A DNA stretch of 64,000 nucleotides from DATBLE01 sp963837265 (GCA_963837265.1 CAWIMQ010000011.1:124001-188000), one strand, 5' to 3'; positions 38,671 to 47,321 are shown, numbered from the stretch's first letter. Notes: generated by a model from the letters alone, not told the origin. Numbers and translations: made by a program.

Positions 38671-39767
38671 GCGACGACGCGTCCGACCGACCTCCGCCTG
38701 CGGATCTCTCTTCCGGCCCGGTGCGGCGCGTCCGGCATCTCGACGGCCTGCGCGGAGTCGCGATCCTGATGGTCTTCGCCGCCCATGTCTGGAACGGGAT
38801 CGACCCGCACGGCGACCGGCTGATCTCCGCGACCCACAACAAGAGCGGGGGCGGCTACCTCGGCGTCCAGCTCTTCTTCGTCCTCTCGGGCTTCCTGATC
38901 ACCTCCCTGCTCCTGCGCGAGCGCGAGCGGACGGGCAGGATCTCGCTGAGAGCATTCTGGGCCCGCCGCGCGCGCCGCCTCCTTCCGGCCCTCTTCGTCG
39001 TCAGCGGGGCCTACAGCGCCTACGCGCTCGTCGCCCTGCACGCCGGCGACCAGCGCGGCGCGTGGGGAAGCGTCGTCCGCGCGCTGACCTACACCGAGGA
39101 CTTTCCGCAGCTCTGGACCGGGCTCGCGGACAACCGCTGGCTCAGCCACAGCTGGACGCTCGCGATCGAGGAGCAGTTCTACATCGTCTGGCCGGTGCTC
39201 CTGATCCTGGCGATCCGCTGGAGCCGCAGGGCCGTCGTCGTCGTCGCGGCGGCGTCGATCGTCGCCGACCTGGTCGTGCAGTTCACCGTTCCACACCCGG
39301 GCGACCTGCCGATGCACTGGGACGCGCTGATGGCAGGGTGCCTGATCGCCTCCTGGCCGCGGCCCCTCCGCGTCCCCCGCGTTCTCGGCTGGCTCGGGCT
39401 CGGCGCCCTGGCTGCCGGCCTCGTCCAGCTCCCGAACAAGGGCCCTCTCGTCACCACCCTGTCCGTCGTCGCCTGCGCGCTCGCCCTCCTCCATGCTCCG
39501 CGGTGCGGATGGCTGAACAACCGCTTCCTCGTCTACTTCGGGATGATCAGCTACGGCCTCTACCTCTGGCATCCGACGATCCTGCGCTTCGGCTGGCCGC
39601 TCTACCTGACCGTGCCCGGGAGCGTCGCGGTCGCCGACCTCTCGTTCCGGCTCGTCGAGCGGCGCTTCCTGAAGCGGCCGCCGTACGGGCGGGCGAGCCC
39701 GGGCGGAGGGGCGGAGCCGACCTCGCAGCCTTTGCCCGTGACGCCCGTGGCGCCCGTGGGGGTCTAG
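38667..39767 (+). CDS. OafA/YrhL-type membrane O-acyltransferase
   Basis: A 366-residue acyltransferase-3 protein with about ten membrane helices. HLDGLRGVAILMVFAAH carries the arginine and histidine of the active face, YLGVQLFFVLSGFLIT follows, and SHSWTLAIEEQFYIVWP is the second hallmark. It transfers acetyl or another short acyl group to the glycan across the membrane. Starts with TTG at 38667, overlapping the preceding stop (TTGA). The C-terminus is a Pro-rich tail. It converges with the sulfotransferase gene, overlapping by 4 bp. Confidence 0.87.
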   Translation: MSDDASDRPPPADLSSGPVRRVRHLDGLRGVAILMVFAAHVWNGIDPHGDRLISATHNKSGGGYLGVQLFFVLSGFLITSLLLRERERTGRISLRAFWARRARRLLPALFVVSGAYSAYALVALHAGDQRGAWGSVVRALTYTEDFPQLWTGLADNRWLSHSWTLAIEEQFYIVWPVLLILAIRWSRRAVVVVAAASIVADLVVQFTVPHPGDLPMHWDALMAGCLIASWPRPLRVPRVLGWLGLGALAAGLVQLPNKGPLVTTLSVVACALALLHAPRCGWLNNRFLVYFGMISYGLYLWHPTILRFGWPLYLTVPGSVAVADLSFRLVERRFLKRPPYGRASPGGGAEPTSQPLPVTPVAPVGV

Positions 39768-40780
39768 GGCCGGCCCGCCGGCGAGCGAAACTCGGCCTCG
39801 GCGACCTCGGACGCCCGCGCGTAGAGCTCCTCGGTCTCCCGCAGAATCGCCGCCGACGTCCGCCGGCCGAGCGTGCCCGGCGTGTCCGCGCGGTCGGAAA
39901 GGACGCCGTAGGCGCGAACGGGGCCGCTCGAGTCCGCGCGGATGGGCAGGCCGTTGAAGGTCGGGTGGAGGAGGGCGTCCGAGAAGGAGATGCCGAGCCG
40001 TGCGCCGAGCCGCCGCATCAGCGGCTCCGTCTCGCGGACGAGCTGCTCGAACGAGAGCAGCACGACCCGGTCGCCCCGGCGCTCCTTCGCCTCGAGCGAC
40101 GACTTCGTCGACCGCCGCCACGTCTTCACCGCCCGATCGACGTCCCGGTAGCGCGGCTGGTATCGCCGGCTCGACTCGAACCAGCCGAGCGGCTCGCGCA
40201 CGATGGTGATCAGCCACCCGTCCGGGTACGTCCGGAAGTAGGCGGCGAGGTCCGGCCTGTTCATCGCGAGCCGCGCGGCGAAGCCGGTGACGATGCGCTT
40301 CGGCCCGGCGGCCAGGTTGGCGTTGTCGAGCCACGCGTTGAAGTACGACGTCATGTAGGCGTCGAGGACCTCGCGCTCGGTCCGCGCTCCGCGCGCGCAG
40401 GCGAGGAAGATCCTCCGCTGGAGACCGGGATCGAACCGGAACGGCAACACGTCGTAGGTTCCCGCGCGCCGGGCGCCCGGGGCCGCCTTCGAGTACCCCT
40501 CCCGGACGAACTCGAGCGTGATCCGCTCGAAGAGGGTGTCGAACCATCGCTCCGGCGAGCGGCTCAGGTCGAGTGCCGGCCAGTGGGCCTTCCCCGGCCC
40601 GATGTGCAGCTCGCCGGGGTGGGCGTGGCATTCGGGATGCCCGTCGAAGAGCTGGCTCAGCAGGGTCCCGCCCGATCGCTGGACCTGCGAGATCAGGACG
40701 AGCGGCTCCACCACCCTGACCGGACGGGCGAGCCGGGCGCTCGAAAGCTCGGCGTCTCCGTCGGGGTGCTCTCCGCCCAC
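39764..40780 (-). CDS. Sulfotransferase, LPS-sulfotransferase-like
   Basis: A 338-residue PAPS-type sulfotransferase. PLVLISQVQRSGGTLLSQLFDGHPECHAHP has the 5'-phosphosulfate loop QRSGGTLL, and WLITIVREPLGWFESSRRYQ has the 3'-phosphate-binding Arg and Ser. TFNGLPIRADSS is shared with the paralogue at 59679-60728. The GTG at 40780 is chosen because TAGACT ends 8 nt upstream; a later GTG near the VVEPLVL segment is an alternative. It probably sulfates a sugar in the growing glycan. The fold differs from that of the sulfotransferase at 28727. Confidence 0.8.
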   Translation of the reverse strand: MGGEHPDGDAELSSARLARPVRVVEPLVLISQVQRSGGTLLSQLFDGHPECHAHPGELHIGPGKAHWPALDLSRSPERWFDTLFERITLEFVREGYSKAAPGARRAGTYDVLPFRFDPGLQRRIFLACARGARTEREVLDAYMTSYFNAWLDNANLAAGPKRIVTGFAARLAMNRPDLAAYFRTYPDGWLITIVREPLGWFESSRRYQPRYRDVDRAVKTWRRSTKSSLEAKERRGDRVVLLSFEQLVRETEPLMRRLGARLGISFSDALLHPTFNGLPIRADSSGPVRAYGVLSDRADTPGTLGRRTSAAILRETEELYARASEVAEAEFRSPAGRP

Positions 40781-40788
40781 GCGCGGTG

Positions 40789-40822
40789 AGTCTACGTCCG
40801 GCGCGGACGCCGGTGGTATACC
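40789..40822. promoter_or_regulatory. Divergent -10 boxes between sulfotransferase and hypothetical gene
   Basis: Leftward TAGACT (40794-40789) lies 8 nt from the sulfotransferase GTG. Rightward TATACC (40817-40822) lies 11 nt from the ATG at 40834. The boxes help fix both starts. Confidence 0.4.
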
Positions 40823-40833
40823 TCGGCTCGGCG

Positions 40834-41784
40834 ATGAAGCCCGAGACCGAGCCCGTCGGCTGGGCGCCGAACGCATCGGCTCCGCACCGCGTCGAGGCGG
40901 TCGTGACCCATCACCGGAGCGGCTTCCGGTCGGGAGTCGCGCGCTTCAACGAGCTGCTCGCGGAGCGGCTGGGGGTGCCGCTGTACGGCCTGGACGAGCG
41001 AGGCGCAGGATGGGAGCGGTCGCTGCTCTCGTTCAAGGTCAGCGAGCTGAGCGAGGAGGAGCGGCGCCGGCTCTCGAGCAGGCTCGGAGCCTGGCACGGC
41101 GAGGTCTTCCTGCACGAGGCCTCCGGGCTCGAGCTCGAGCGGGAGCTGGTCGTCCGCGCGCGGCGCGTGCTGTGCGGGAACCTCGAGATCCACGAGCGCG
41201 TCCGCACGCTGAACCCCCGGTCGGAGGCCGTCTGGGCGCCCGGTCTGATCTCCGACCGGCGCCTCTACGAGGCGGCGGAGGTGACCGTCTTCTCGTTCGG
41301 GATGGCGCACAAGATCCGGACGGACATGTTCCGCCGCCTGCGAGGCCTGCTCGACGGGCTCGGCCGGCCGTACGCGGTCTACGTGTCGGCGGCCAACCAC
41401 GAGACGGCCTCGCTCGAGGACGCCGAGACGGTGTTCGAGGAGATGCACGAGATCTTCCCCAGCCTCTACTTCCTGGGGAACCTGTCCGACGTCGCCGTCC
41501 ACAACCAGCTGTGCTCCGCGACCTTCTTCGCCGCCTTCTTCGAGCGGGGCGTCCGGGCGAACAACACGTCGGTCGCGGCGGCGATGGAGACCGGTGCGGT
41601 CGTGATCACGAACCTCGACGAGCACTCGCCGCCCGAGTACGTCCACCTCGAGAACGTCCTCGACGTCGAGCGGTGCGCGGAGCTTCCCTCCGATCCGGCG
41701 GTGCTCGACCAATTGCGCACGAAGGCGGTCGAGACCGCCCGCGGGCGCGGCTGGGCCGAGCTCGTCGGGCGGATGAGCCGGTGA
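40834..41784 (+). CDS. Uncharacterised GT-like protein
   Basis: A 316-residue protein that I cannot place in a family. VVTHHRSGFRSGVARFNELLAERLGVPLYG near residues 23-52 resembles the acceptor-side loop of GT-B enzymes, FLHEASGLELERELVVRARRVLCGNLEIHER follows, and the second half has TVFSFGMAHKIRTDMFRRL, SLYFLGNLSDVAVHNQL, FFERGVRANNTSVAAAMETG and NLDEHSPPEY. The ERGVRANNTS-AxxxG segment may be a donor-phosphate loop. The ATG at 40834 is preferred to the GTG at 40786 since the latter almost touches the divergent gene. Coupled to the next methyltransferase by GTGA. Confidence 0.55.
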   Translation: MKPETEPVGWAPNASAPHRVEAVVTHHRSGFRSGVARFNELLAERLGVPLYGLDERGAGWERSLLSFKVSELSEEERRRLSSRLGAWHGEVFLHEASGLELERELVVRARRVLCGNLEIHERVRTLNPRSEAVWAPGLISDRRLYEAAEVTVFSFGMAHKIRTDMFRRLRGLLDGLGRPYAVYVSAANHETASLEDAETVFEEMHEIFPSLYFLGNLSDVAVHNQLCSATFFAAFFERGVRANNTSVAAAMETGAVVITNLDEHSPPEYVHLENVLDVERCAELPSDPAVLDQLRTKAVETARGRGWAELVGRMSR

Positions 41785-42683
41785 GCGCGAGCGAGGCGCG
41801 CACGGCCCGGATCGCCCGGGTCGGGTACGACTACGCCGCCCGCGAGACGGAGACGGTCGCCGCCTGCAACCTCTGCGGCTCGACCGACCTCGAGGAGGCG
41901 GGCCGCCGCGACCGCTACGGCTACGCCGTCGGGTTTCTGCTCTGCCGCCGGTGCGGGCTCGGGTTCCTCTCTCCGCGCCTGACCGCGGCCGAGTACGGCG
42001 TGTTCTACGAGCGCGTCTACCGCCCGCTCGTCAGCGCCTACCACGGCCGCCGCATCGACGCCGAGACCGTGCAGGACGACCAGCGCGGCTACGCCGCCGA
42101 CCTCGTCGCCTTCCTGCGCGAGCACCTACCCGGGCCGCCCGCGGACGTGCTCGACGTCGGCGGCTCCACCGGGGTCGTCGCGGCCGCCGTGCGCGATGCG
42201 TTCGGCGCGCGGGCGACCGTCCTCGATCCTGCGCCGGACGAGGTCGAGGTCGCCTCCGCAGCCGGAATGGAGACGGTGCCGGGGTTCGTCGAGGACTTCG
42301 ACCCGGGCGACCGGCGGTGGGAGCTCGTCCTGCTCTGCCAGACGATCGACCACCTGCTCGACGTCCGGACGACGCTCGACGCGCTGCGCCGCCTGACCGC
42401 CGAGGGCGGACATGCGTTCGTGGACGTCCTCGACCTGATGATCGCCGTGCGCAGGCAGGGGCGGGTCGAGGGCGCGGTGAAGATCGACCATCCGTACTAC
42501 CTGACGCGCGAGACCGCGCTCGCGTACCTCCTCGGAGCCGGGTTCGCGCCCGTCGCGGAACGGCTCTCCGCCGACGGCCACTGGGGCTTCGTGCTCGCCG
42601 CCGCGGACCGGCGCGAGCCGGACTGGGAGGCGCTGCACGGCGCGGCCGAGCGCAACCGCGCCGAGCTGGAGGCACTTGCCTGA
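41781..42683 (+). CDS. Zinc-ribbon class I methyltransferase
   Basis: A 300-residue methyltransferase. The N-terminal zinc-binding part has C-x2-C pairs CNLCGS and CRRCGLGFLSPRL, as in sugar C-methyltransferases and related proteins. SAM motif I is VLDVGGSTGVVAAAV (about residue 115), and ELVLLCQTIDHLLDVRTTL is the motif-IV region. The second half (IDHPYYLTRETALAYLLGAGF) is typical of this family. It probably methylates a sugar nucleotide or terminal glycan residue. GTGA overlap upstream and TGATG overlap with the neuA-like gene downstream. Confidence 0.83.
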   Translation: MSASEARTARIARVGYDYAARETETVAACNLCGSTDLEEAGRRDRYGYAVGFLLCRRCGLGFLSPRLTAAEYGVFYERVYRPLVSAYHGRRIDAETVQDDQRGYAADLVAFLREHLPGPPADVLDVGGSTGVVAAAVRDAFGARATVLDPAPDEVEVASAAGMETVPGFVEDFDPGDRRWELVLLCQTIDHLLDVRTTLDALRRLTAEGGHAFVDVLDLMIAVRRQGRVEGAVKIDHPYYLTRETALAYLLGAGFAPVAERLSADGHWGFVLAAADRREPDWEALHGAAERNRAELEALA

Positions 42684-43372
42684 TGCGCGTGCTCGGCCTA
42701 GTTCCCGCCCGCGGCGGCTCGAGCCGGGTGCCGCGCAAGAACCTCGCCGTCATCGGCGGCCGGACGCTGGTCCGCCGGGCGCTCGAGACCGCGCGGGCGG
42801 CGGGGTGCTTCGAGACGGTCGCGCTCTCCAGCGAGGACGACGCGATCCTGGCGGAGGCGGACGGCCTGGACGTCGTCGCCCTGCGCCGCCCGGACGAGCT
42901 CGCGGGAGACACCGCACGCGCCAATGACGTCGCGCTGCACGCGCTCCGCGAGCTGGACGACGCGGCTCGGCCCCTGGAAGCGCTCGCGATCGTCCAGTGC
43001 ACGTCCCCCTTCACGGCGCCCGAGGACGTCGCCGGCGCCGTCGCGATGCTCGAGCGCAGCGGCGCGGAGGCCGTCGTCACCGTCGTCCGCGTCGCCGCCG
43101 CGCAGCACCCGCTGAAGCTGAAGCGACTGGACCGCGGTCGCCTGCTGCCCTACCTGGAGGACGACCGCCTGGCGCCCTCGCACGAGCTCGAGCCGCTCTG
43201 GGTGCGGAACGGCTCGGTGTACGCCTTCCGGCGAGACGTGGTCGAGCGCGGCCTCGAGAGCGCGGGGGACGTCCGCGGCTACGAGATGCCGCCCGAGCGC
43301 TCGTTCGACATCGACACCCACCGCGACCTCGCGTTCGCCGAGTTCCTGGTCGCCAGGGGAGAACGCGCCTGA
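42683..43372 (+). CDS. neuA: CMP-nonulosonate cytidylyltransferase, second copy
   Basis: A 229-residue NeuA-type enzyme. GLVPARGGSSRVPRKNLAVI is the CTP-binding motif, AIVQCTSPFTAPEDVAGAV the central segment, WVRNGSVYAFRRDV the substrate loop, and PERSFDIDTHRDLAFAE carries the metal-binding Asp pair. It differs markedly from the first copy at 27975 and looks closer to the PseF/NeuA/LegF type. It should pair with NeuB at 44176 and the NeuC-like gene at 45188 in one rightward operon. Its TGA overlaps the CTG start of the GT32 gene. Confidence 0.85.
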   Translation: MRVLGLVPARGGSSRVPRKNLAVIGGRTLVRRALETARAAGCFETVALSSEDDAILAEADGLDVVALRRPDELAGDTARANDVALHALRELDDAARPLEALAIVQCTSPFTAPEDVAGAVAMLERSGAEAVVTVVRVAAAQHPLKLKRLDRGRLLPYLEDDRLAPSHELEPLWVRNGSVYAFRRDVVERGLESAGDVRGYEMPPERSFDIDTHRDLAFAEFLVARGERA

Positions 43373-44166
43373 TCCCCCGAATCCTCCACCAGATCTGGCT
43401 CGGCCCGGAGCCCTTCCCGCCCGGGTACCGGCGGCTCCAGAAGACCTGGACCGACCTGCATCCCGGCTGGGAGCTCCGCTTCTGGACCGAGGAGAGCCTC
43501 CCCCGGGACCTCGCGCGGCCCGAGGCGTACGAGCTCTTGCGCCAGCCGGCGGAGCGAGCCGACGTGGTCCGGCTCGAGCTCGTCCACCGAGAGGGGGGCG
43601 TGTACGTCGACGCCGACCTCGAGTGCCTCCGGCCGATCGACCCGCTGCTCGACGGCGTGTCCTGCTTCCTCGGGTCGCTCGACTCGGGTCGCGTCAGCAA
43701 TGCCGTCATCGGCGCCGTCTCGGGCCATGCGCTCCTCGCCCGGGCGCTCCGCGAGCTGCGGCCGCGCTCGACCTACGGGCCCGTCGACCGCGAGGGCACC
43801 GGGCCGCTCCTGCTCGAGCGCCTGCGCGGAGACTACTCCGACGTGACGGTCTTCGGGCCGGAGGTCTTCTACGAGACCTCGCGCGAGCGCGCGGTCTACG
43901 CCTTCCACCACAGCGCGCGGAGCTGGAAGGACGCCGGGGCCCTCCGCGCCGACGTGGCGCGCGCGGAGCGAGACCGGGAGCTCGCGAGAGCGGAGCTCGC
44001 CCGGCTGCAGCGTGAGCTCGAGCTGGCGCTCCGCGAGCTCGACGCGGCGCGGGGCGGGCACGGGCTGCACGCCCTCGGCCTCCGCCTGACCCGGCTCGGC
44101 GTTCCGCGCCGCGCCCTCGCCCGCGTCCGTCGCCGCGTCGCGCGGCTCAGGGAGCCTCCGGGCTAG
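43369..44166 (+). CDS. GT32-type glycosyltransferase, second copy, CTG start
   Basis: A 265-residue paralogue of the enzyme at 37474. Comparison fixes the start: the other copy begins M-R-IPRIFHQIWVG and this one L-IPRILHQIWLG, with the CTG at 43369 overlapping the neuA stop (CTGA) and no ATG, GTG or TTG nearby. The D-x-D motif is in GGVYVDADLECLR. About 60 C-terminal residues form a charged coiled coil (RAERDRELARAELARLQREL). It likely adds a hexose to the glycan. The -10 box of the next gene includes its stop codon. Confidence 0.82.
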   Translation: MIPRILHQIWLGPEPFPPGYRRLQKTWTDLHPGWELRFWTEESLPRDLARPEAYELLRQPAERADVVRLELVHREGGVYVDADLECLRPIDPLLDGVSCFLGSLDSGRVSNAVIGAVSGHALLARALRELRPRSTYGPVDREGTGPLLLERLRGDYSDVTVFGPEVFYETSRERAVYAFHHSARSWKDAGALRADVARAERDRELARAELARLQRELELALRELDAARGGHGLHALGLRLTRLGVPRRALARVRRRVARLREPPG

Positions 44167-44169
44167 TCT
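44164..44169 (+). promoter_or_regulatory. -10 box of the second neuB gene
   Basis: TAGTCT, sharing its TAG with the GT32 stop codon, ends 6 nt before the GTG at 44176. The same stop-as--10 arrangement precedes the first neuB gene. Confidence 0.45.
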
Positions 44170-44175
44170 CTCCGG

Positions 44176-45195
44176 GTGCAGATCGCCGCGAGACAGGTGG
44201 GGCCGGGAGCGCCCGTGCTCGTCGTCGCCGAGATCGGGAACAACCACGACGGAAGCGTCCGGCAGGCCGAGCGGCTGATCGAGGCCGCTGCCGAGGCCGG
44301 CGCGGACGCGGTCAAGCTCCAGACGCACATCGCCGAGGCGGAGATGCTTCCGTCGACGCCGACCCCGCCGCACTTCGACGAGCCGCGGTTCGAGTTCACG
44401 AGACGGATGGAGCTGTCGCGCGAAGACCACGTGAGCCTGAAGGAGCTGGCGGAGGACCGGGGCCTCCTCTTCTTCTCCTCGCCGTTCTCGGTCGAGGCGG
44501 TGCAGCTGCTCGAAGAGGTCGGAGTCCCCGCGTACAAGATCGCCTCGGGGGAGGTGACGAATCCCCCGCTCGTGGAGGCGGTGGCGCGCACCGGCAAGCC
44601 GGTGCTCCTCTCGAGCGGGATGTCGGGGATCGACGAGGTGGAGTCCGCCGCGCGCACGCTGCGCGAGGCCGGCTCGCCGTTCGTCGTCATGCAGTGCACG
44701 TCCACCTATCCCTGCCCGCCCGAGCTCGTCAACCTGCGGGCGATGGTGGCGATGGGCGAGCGCCTGGCCGTCCCGTACGGTCTCTCCGACCACACTCCCG
44801 GGATCTGGGCCGCGGTCGGCGCGGTGGCGCTCGGCGCGGCTGCGGTGGAGAAGCACTTCACGCTCTCGAAGCGGCTGTACGGGCCCGATCACCACTCGTC
44901 GCTCGTCCCGGAGGAGCTGGCGCAGCTCGTCGCGGGCGTGCGCGAGGTCGAGGCGGCGCTCGGCGACGGCCTGAAGAGGCGCGACCCGTCGCACGACCCG
45001 GTCCGCGCGACCTTCGAGAAGAGCGTCGTCACGCGCATCCGCATCCCGGAGGGCGCGGTGATCGCGCCCGAGATGGTGACGACCAAGCGGCCGGGGACCG
45101 GGATTCCCGCCGCCCTGCTCGGCGAGGTGCTGGGCCGCAGGGCTGCTCACGAGCTCGAGCCGGACCATCTGCTCGTGGAGGCCGATCTTGTCTAG
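44176..45195 (+). CDS. neuB: NeuB-type nonulosonic acid synthase, second copy
   Basis: A 339-residue synthase with the full NeuB pattern: VLVVAEIGNNHDGSVRQAER, DAVKLQTHIAEAEM, LFFSSPFSVEAVQLLEEVGV, AYKIASGEVTNPPLV, MQCTSTYPCPPELVNL, YGLSDHTPGIWAAVGAVALG and EKHFTLSKRLYGPDHHSS. The SAF domain spans about residues 278-336. It joins PEP to a mannosamine-type sugar, closer to NeuB/LegI/PseI than the first copy. It is followed with an 8-bp overlap by a NeuC-like epimerase, so a complete route from UDP-HexNAc to the acid is plausible. Confidence 0.9.
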   Translation: MQIAARQVGPGAPVLVVAEIGNNHDGSVRQAERLIEAAAEAGADAVKLQTHIAEAEMLPSTPTPPHFDEPRFEFTRRMELSREDHVSLKELAEDRGLLFFSSPFSVEAVQLLEEVGVPAYKIASGEVTNPPLVEAVARTGKPVLLSSGMSGIDEVESAARTLREAGSPFVVMQCTSTYPCPPELVNLRAMVAMGERLAVPYGLSDHTPGIWAAVGAVALGAAAVEKHFTLSKRLYGPDHHSSLVPEELAQLVAGVREVEAALGDGLKRRDPSHDPVRATFEKSVVTRIRIPEGAVIAPEMVTTKRPGTGIPAALLGEVLGRRAAHELEPDHLLVEADLV

Positions 45196-46369
45196 CCCGA
45201 GGAAGGTGTGCGTGGTCGTCGCGAGCCGCGCGAACTACGCGAGGATCAAGACCGCGCTGGAGGCGATCGACGCCCACCCGGAGCTCGAGCTCCAGCTCGT
45301 CGCGGGCGCGTCGCTCGTCCTCGAGCGGTTCGGCAACGCCCTCGAGGTCCTGACGATGGACGGCTTCTCGCCGGATGCGACGATCCGCTTCATCATCGAG
45401 GGGGAGACCCCGGCGACGATGGCAAAGTCCACCGGCCTGGGGATGCTCGAGCTGCCGACGGTGTTCGAGCTCCTGCAGCCGGACCTGGTCGTCACCGTCG
45501 CCGACCGGTTCGAGACGATCGCGACCGCGGTCGCCGCCGCCTACATGAACATCCCCGTCGCGCACACGCAGGGCGGCGAGGTGTCGGGCTCGATCGACGA
45601 GAGCGTCCGGCACGCGGTCACGAAGCTCGCCCACGTGCACTTCCCGGCGACCGAGCTCTCGGCACAGCGGGTGATCGCGATGGGGGAGGACCCCGCGTTG
45701 GTCTTCAACGTCGGCTGTCCATCGATCGACCTCGTTGCGCGGACGCAGCTCGGGCTGCGGCGCGACGTGCTCATGCGGTCGGGGGTCGGCGAGCCGTTCG
45801 ACCCGGACCGTCCGTTCATCCTCGTCATGCAGCACCCGGTGACGACCGAGTACGGGCTCGGCTTCGACCAGATCAACGAGACGCTCGAGGCGGTCGCGGC
45901 GCTCGGAACGCAGGCGCTGGTCTTCTGGCCGAACGTCGACGCGGGCTCCGAGCACGTCGCCAAGGGCATCCGCCGGTTTCGGGAGCTGGGGCTCGCGCAC
46001 GGCTTCCACTTCTTCCGCAACCTGCCGCCGGAGGACTTCGTCCGCCTGATGGCCCACTGCGCCTGCATGGTCGGAAACTCCTCGGCTGCGCTGCGAGAGG
46101 GCTCGTACCTCGGGACGCCGGCGGTGACCGTCGGCACCCGCCAGCACGGCCGCGAACGGGGGCCGAACGTGGTCGAGGCCGGTCACGACGAGGACGAGAT
46201 CGCGGAGGCGATCCGCGGCCAGGTTGCGCACGGGCCGTTCGAGCGGAGCACGCTGTTCGGCGACGGCACCGCCGGCCGTCAGATCGCGGAGAAGCTGGCG
46301 GAGGTGCGACCGCTCGTGCAGAAGCGGCTCCGGCTCGCTCTCGACCCGGTCACGGGCGATCCGCGGTAG
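45188..46369 (+). CDS. neuC: NeuC/LegG-like UDP-N-acetylglucosamine 2-epimerase
   Basis: A 393-residue GT-B-fold epimerase. The N-terminus has CVVVASRANYARIKTALEAI, VTVADRFETIATAVAAAYMN and HTQGGEVSGSIDESVRHAVT, with the catalytic Asp, Glu and His typical of hydrolysing 2-epimerases. MVGNSSAALREGSYLGTPAV and GTRQHGRERGPNV contact UDP. It releases ManNAc or a 6-deoxy analogue from UDP-sugar for NeuB. Starts with TTG at 45188 overlapping the neuB stop. Last gene before a fresh promoter. Confidence 0.88.
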   Translation: MSSPRKVCVVVASRANYARIKTALEAIDAHPELELQLVAGASLVLERFGNALEVLTMDGFSPDATIRFIIEGETPATMAKSTGLGMLELPTVFELLQPDLVVTVADRFETIATAVAAAYMNIPVAHTQGGEVSGSIDESVRHAVTKLAHVHFPATELSAQRVIAMGEDPALVFNVGCPSIDLVARTQLGLRRDVLMRSGVGEPFDPDRPFILVMQHPVTTEYGLGFDQINETLEAVAALGTQALVFWPNVDAGSEHVAKGIRRFRELGLAHGFHFFRNLPPEDFVRLMAHCACMVGNSSAALREGSYLGTPAVTVGTRQHGRERGPNVVEAGHDEDEIAEAIRGQVAHGPFERSTLFGDGTAGRQIAEKLAEVRPLVQKRLRLALDPVTGDPR

Positions 46370-46391
46370 ATCCCGGCTCCCCGGCCGGGGC

Positions 46392-46397
46392 TATACT
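46392..46397 (+). promoter_or_regulatory. -10 box of the FkbM methyltransferase gene
   Basis: TATACT, the closest match to the consensus in the window, ends 6 nt before the GTG at 46404. The -35 region is not clear. Supports the GTG start and a leaderless transcript. Confidence 0.5.
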
Positions 46398-46403
46398 CGC
46401 CGC

Positions 46404-47321
46404 GTGTCTGCGGCGGCGCGAGGGCAGATGTCGGGGGGCGCCGGCCGGACCGACAGCGACGCCGGAGCGAGCAAGGCCGCCCGGGCCGAGCGCAAGGCGG
46501 ATCGGGCGAGGAGGGAGGCCTTCTTCTCCGAGGCGGCGGCGCTCACTCCCTACCTCGCCTCGCGGTCCGCGCAGGGCGAGGTCTTCTTCGTCCGCAGCGG
46601 CGACACCGGCGTCGGCCGGCGGGTGTTCGTCGACGGCTGGCGCAAGGACATGGACGTCCTCGCGCGGGCGATGGAGCTCCTGGCGGATTTCGGGATCGCC
46701 CGGCCGGCCGCGCCGGTGCTGCTCGAGATCGGCGCCAACATCGGGACGACGACCGTGACCGCCCTTCGCCGCCACGGGTTCGCCTCCGCGGTCGCGCTCG
46801 AGCCCTCTCCCGACAACTTCCTGCTCCTGCGCCTGAACCTCGTCGCGAACGACGTCGACGGCCGAGTCCGGGCGATCCAGGCCGCGGCGAGCGACCGCGA
46901 GGGCGAGTTGACGTTCGACGTGTCGCACCGAAACAGCGGGACGCACCGGGTCCCGCGGCCGGGAGTCGGGCCGCTCGGCGACGCGGTGATCTCGGTCCCG
47001 GCGGTCACCGTCGACTCGCTGCTCGCGGAGGGCGTCGTCGACCTCGATCACGTCGGCCTCGTCTGGCTCGACGCCGCGGGCCACGAGGGCCACGTCCTCT
47101 CAGGCGCCACCACGCTGCTCGAGCACGGAGTCCCGATCGTCACCGCGATCAAGCACGGCTGGCCCGAGACGGTCGCCACCGTCGTGCGTCACCTCGAGCG
47201 CCACTACACCGACGTCGCCGAGCTGCGCTACCTCCGGACCCGGCACGCGGTCGGCGGGCTCACGAGCGTGCTCGCGCCGCTCGGCCGCTCGACCGACGTT
47301 CTCGCCGTGCGCCGAAGCTAG
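46404..47321 (+). CDS. FkbM-family methyltransferase
   Basis: A 305-residue protein. A charged N-terminal helix (SKAARAERKADRARREAFF) precedes the SAM domain, where LLEIGANIGTTTVTALRRHG is motif I and VALEPSPDNFLLLRLNL ends strand 2. The FkbM signature D-x-E-G-x-E-x-x-V-L appears as LDAAGHEGHVLSGA, with the usual Glu changed to Ala. FkbM enzymes O-methylate sugar hydroxyls. It likely caps or modifies the glycan. It converges with the leftward SWDNL operon with a 4-bp overlap. Confidence 0.83.
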   Translation: MSAAARGQMSGGAGRTDSDAGASKAARAERKADRARREAFFSEAAALTPYLASRSAQGEVFFVRSGDTGVGRRVFVDGWRKDMDVLARAMELLADFGIARPAAPVLLEIGANIGTTTVTALRRHGFASAVALEPSPDNFLLLRLNLVANDVDGRVRAIQAAASDREGELTFDVSHRNSGTHRVPRPGVGPLGDAVISVPAVTVDSLLAEGVVDLDHVGLVWLDAAGHEGHVLSGATTLLEHGVPIVTAIKHGWPETVATVVRHLERHYTDVAELRYLRTRHAVGGLTSVLAPLGRSTDVLAVRRS

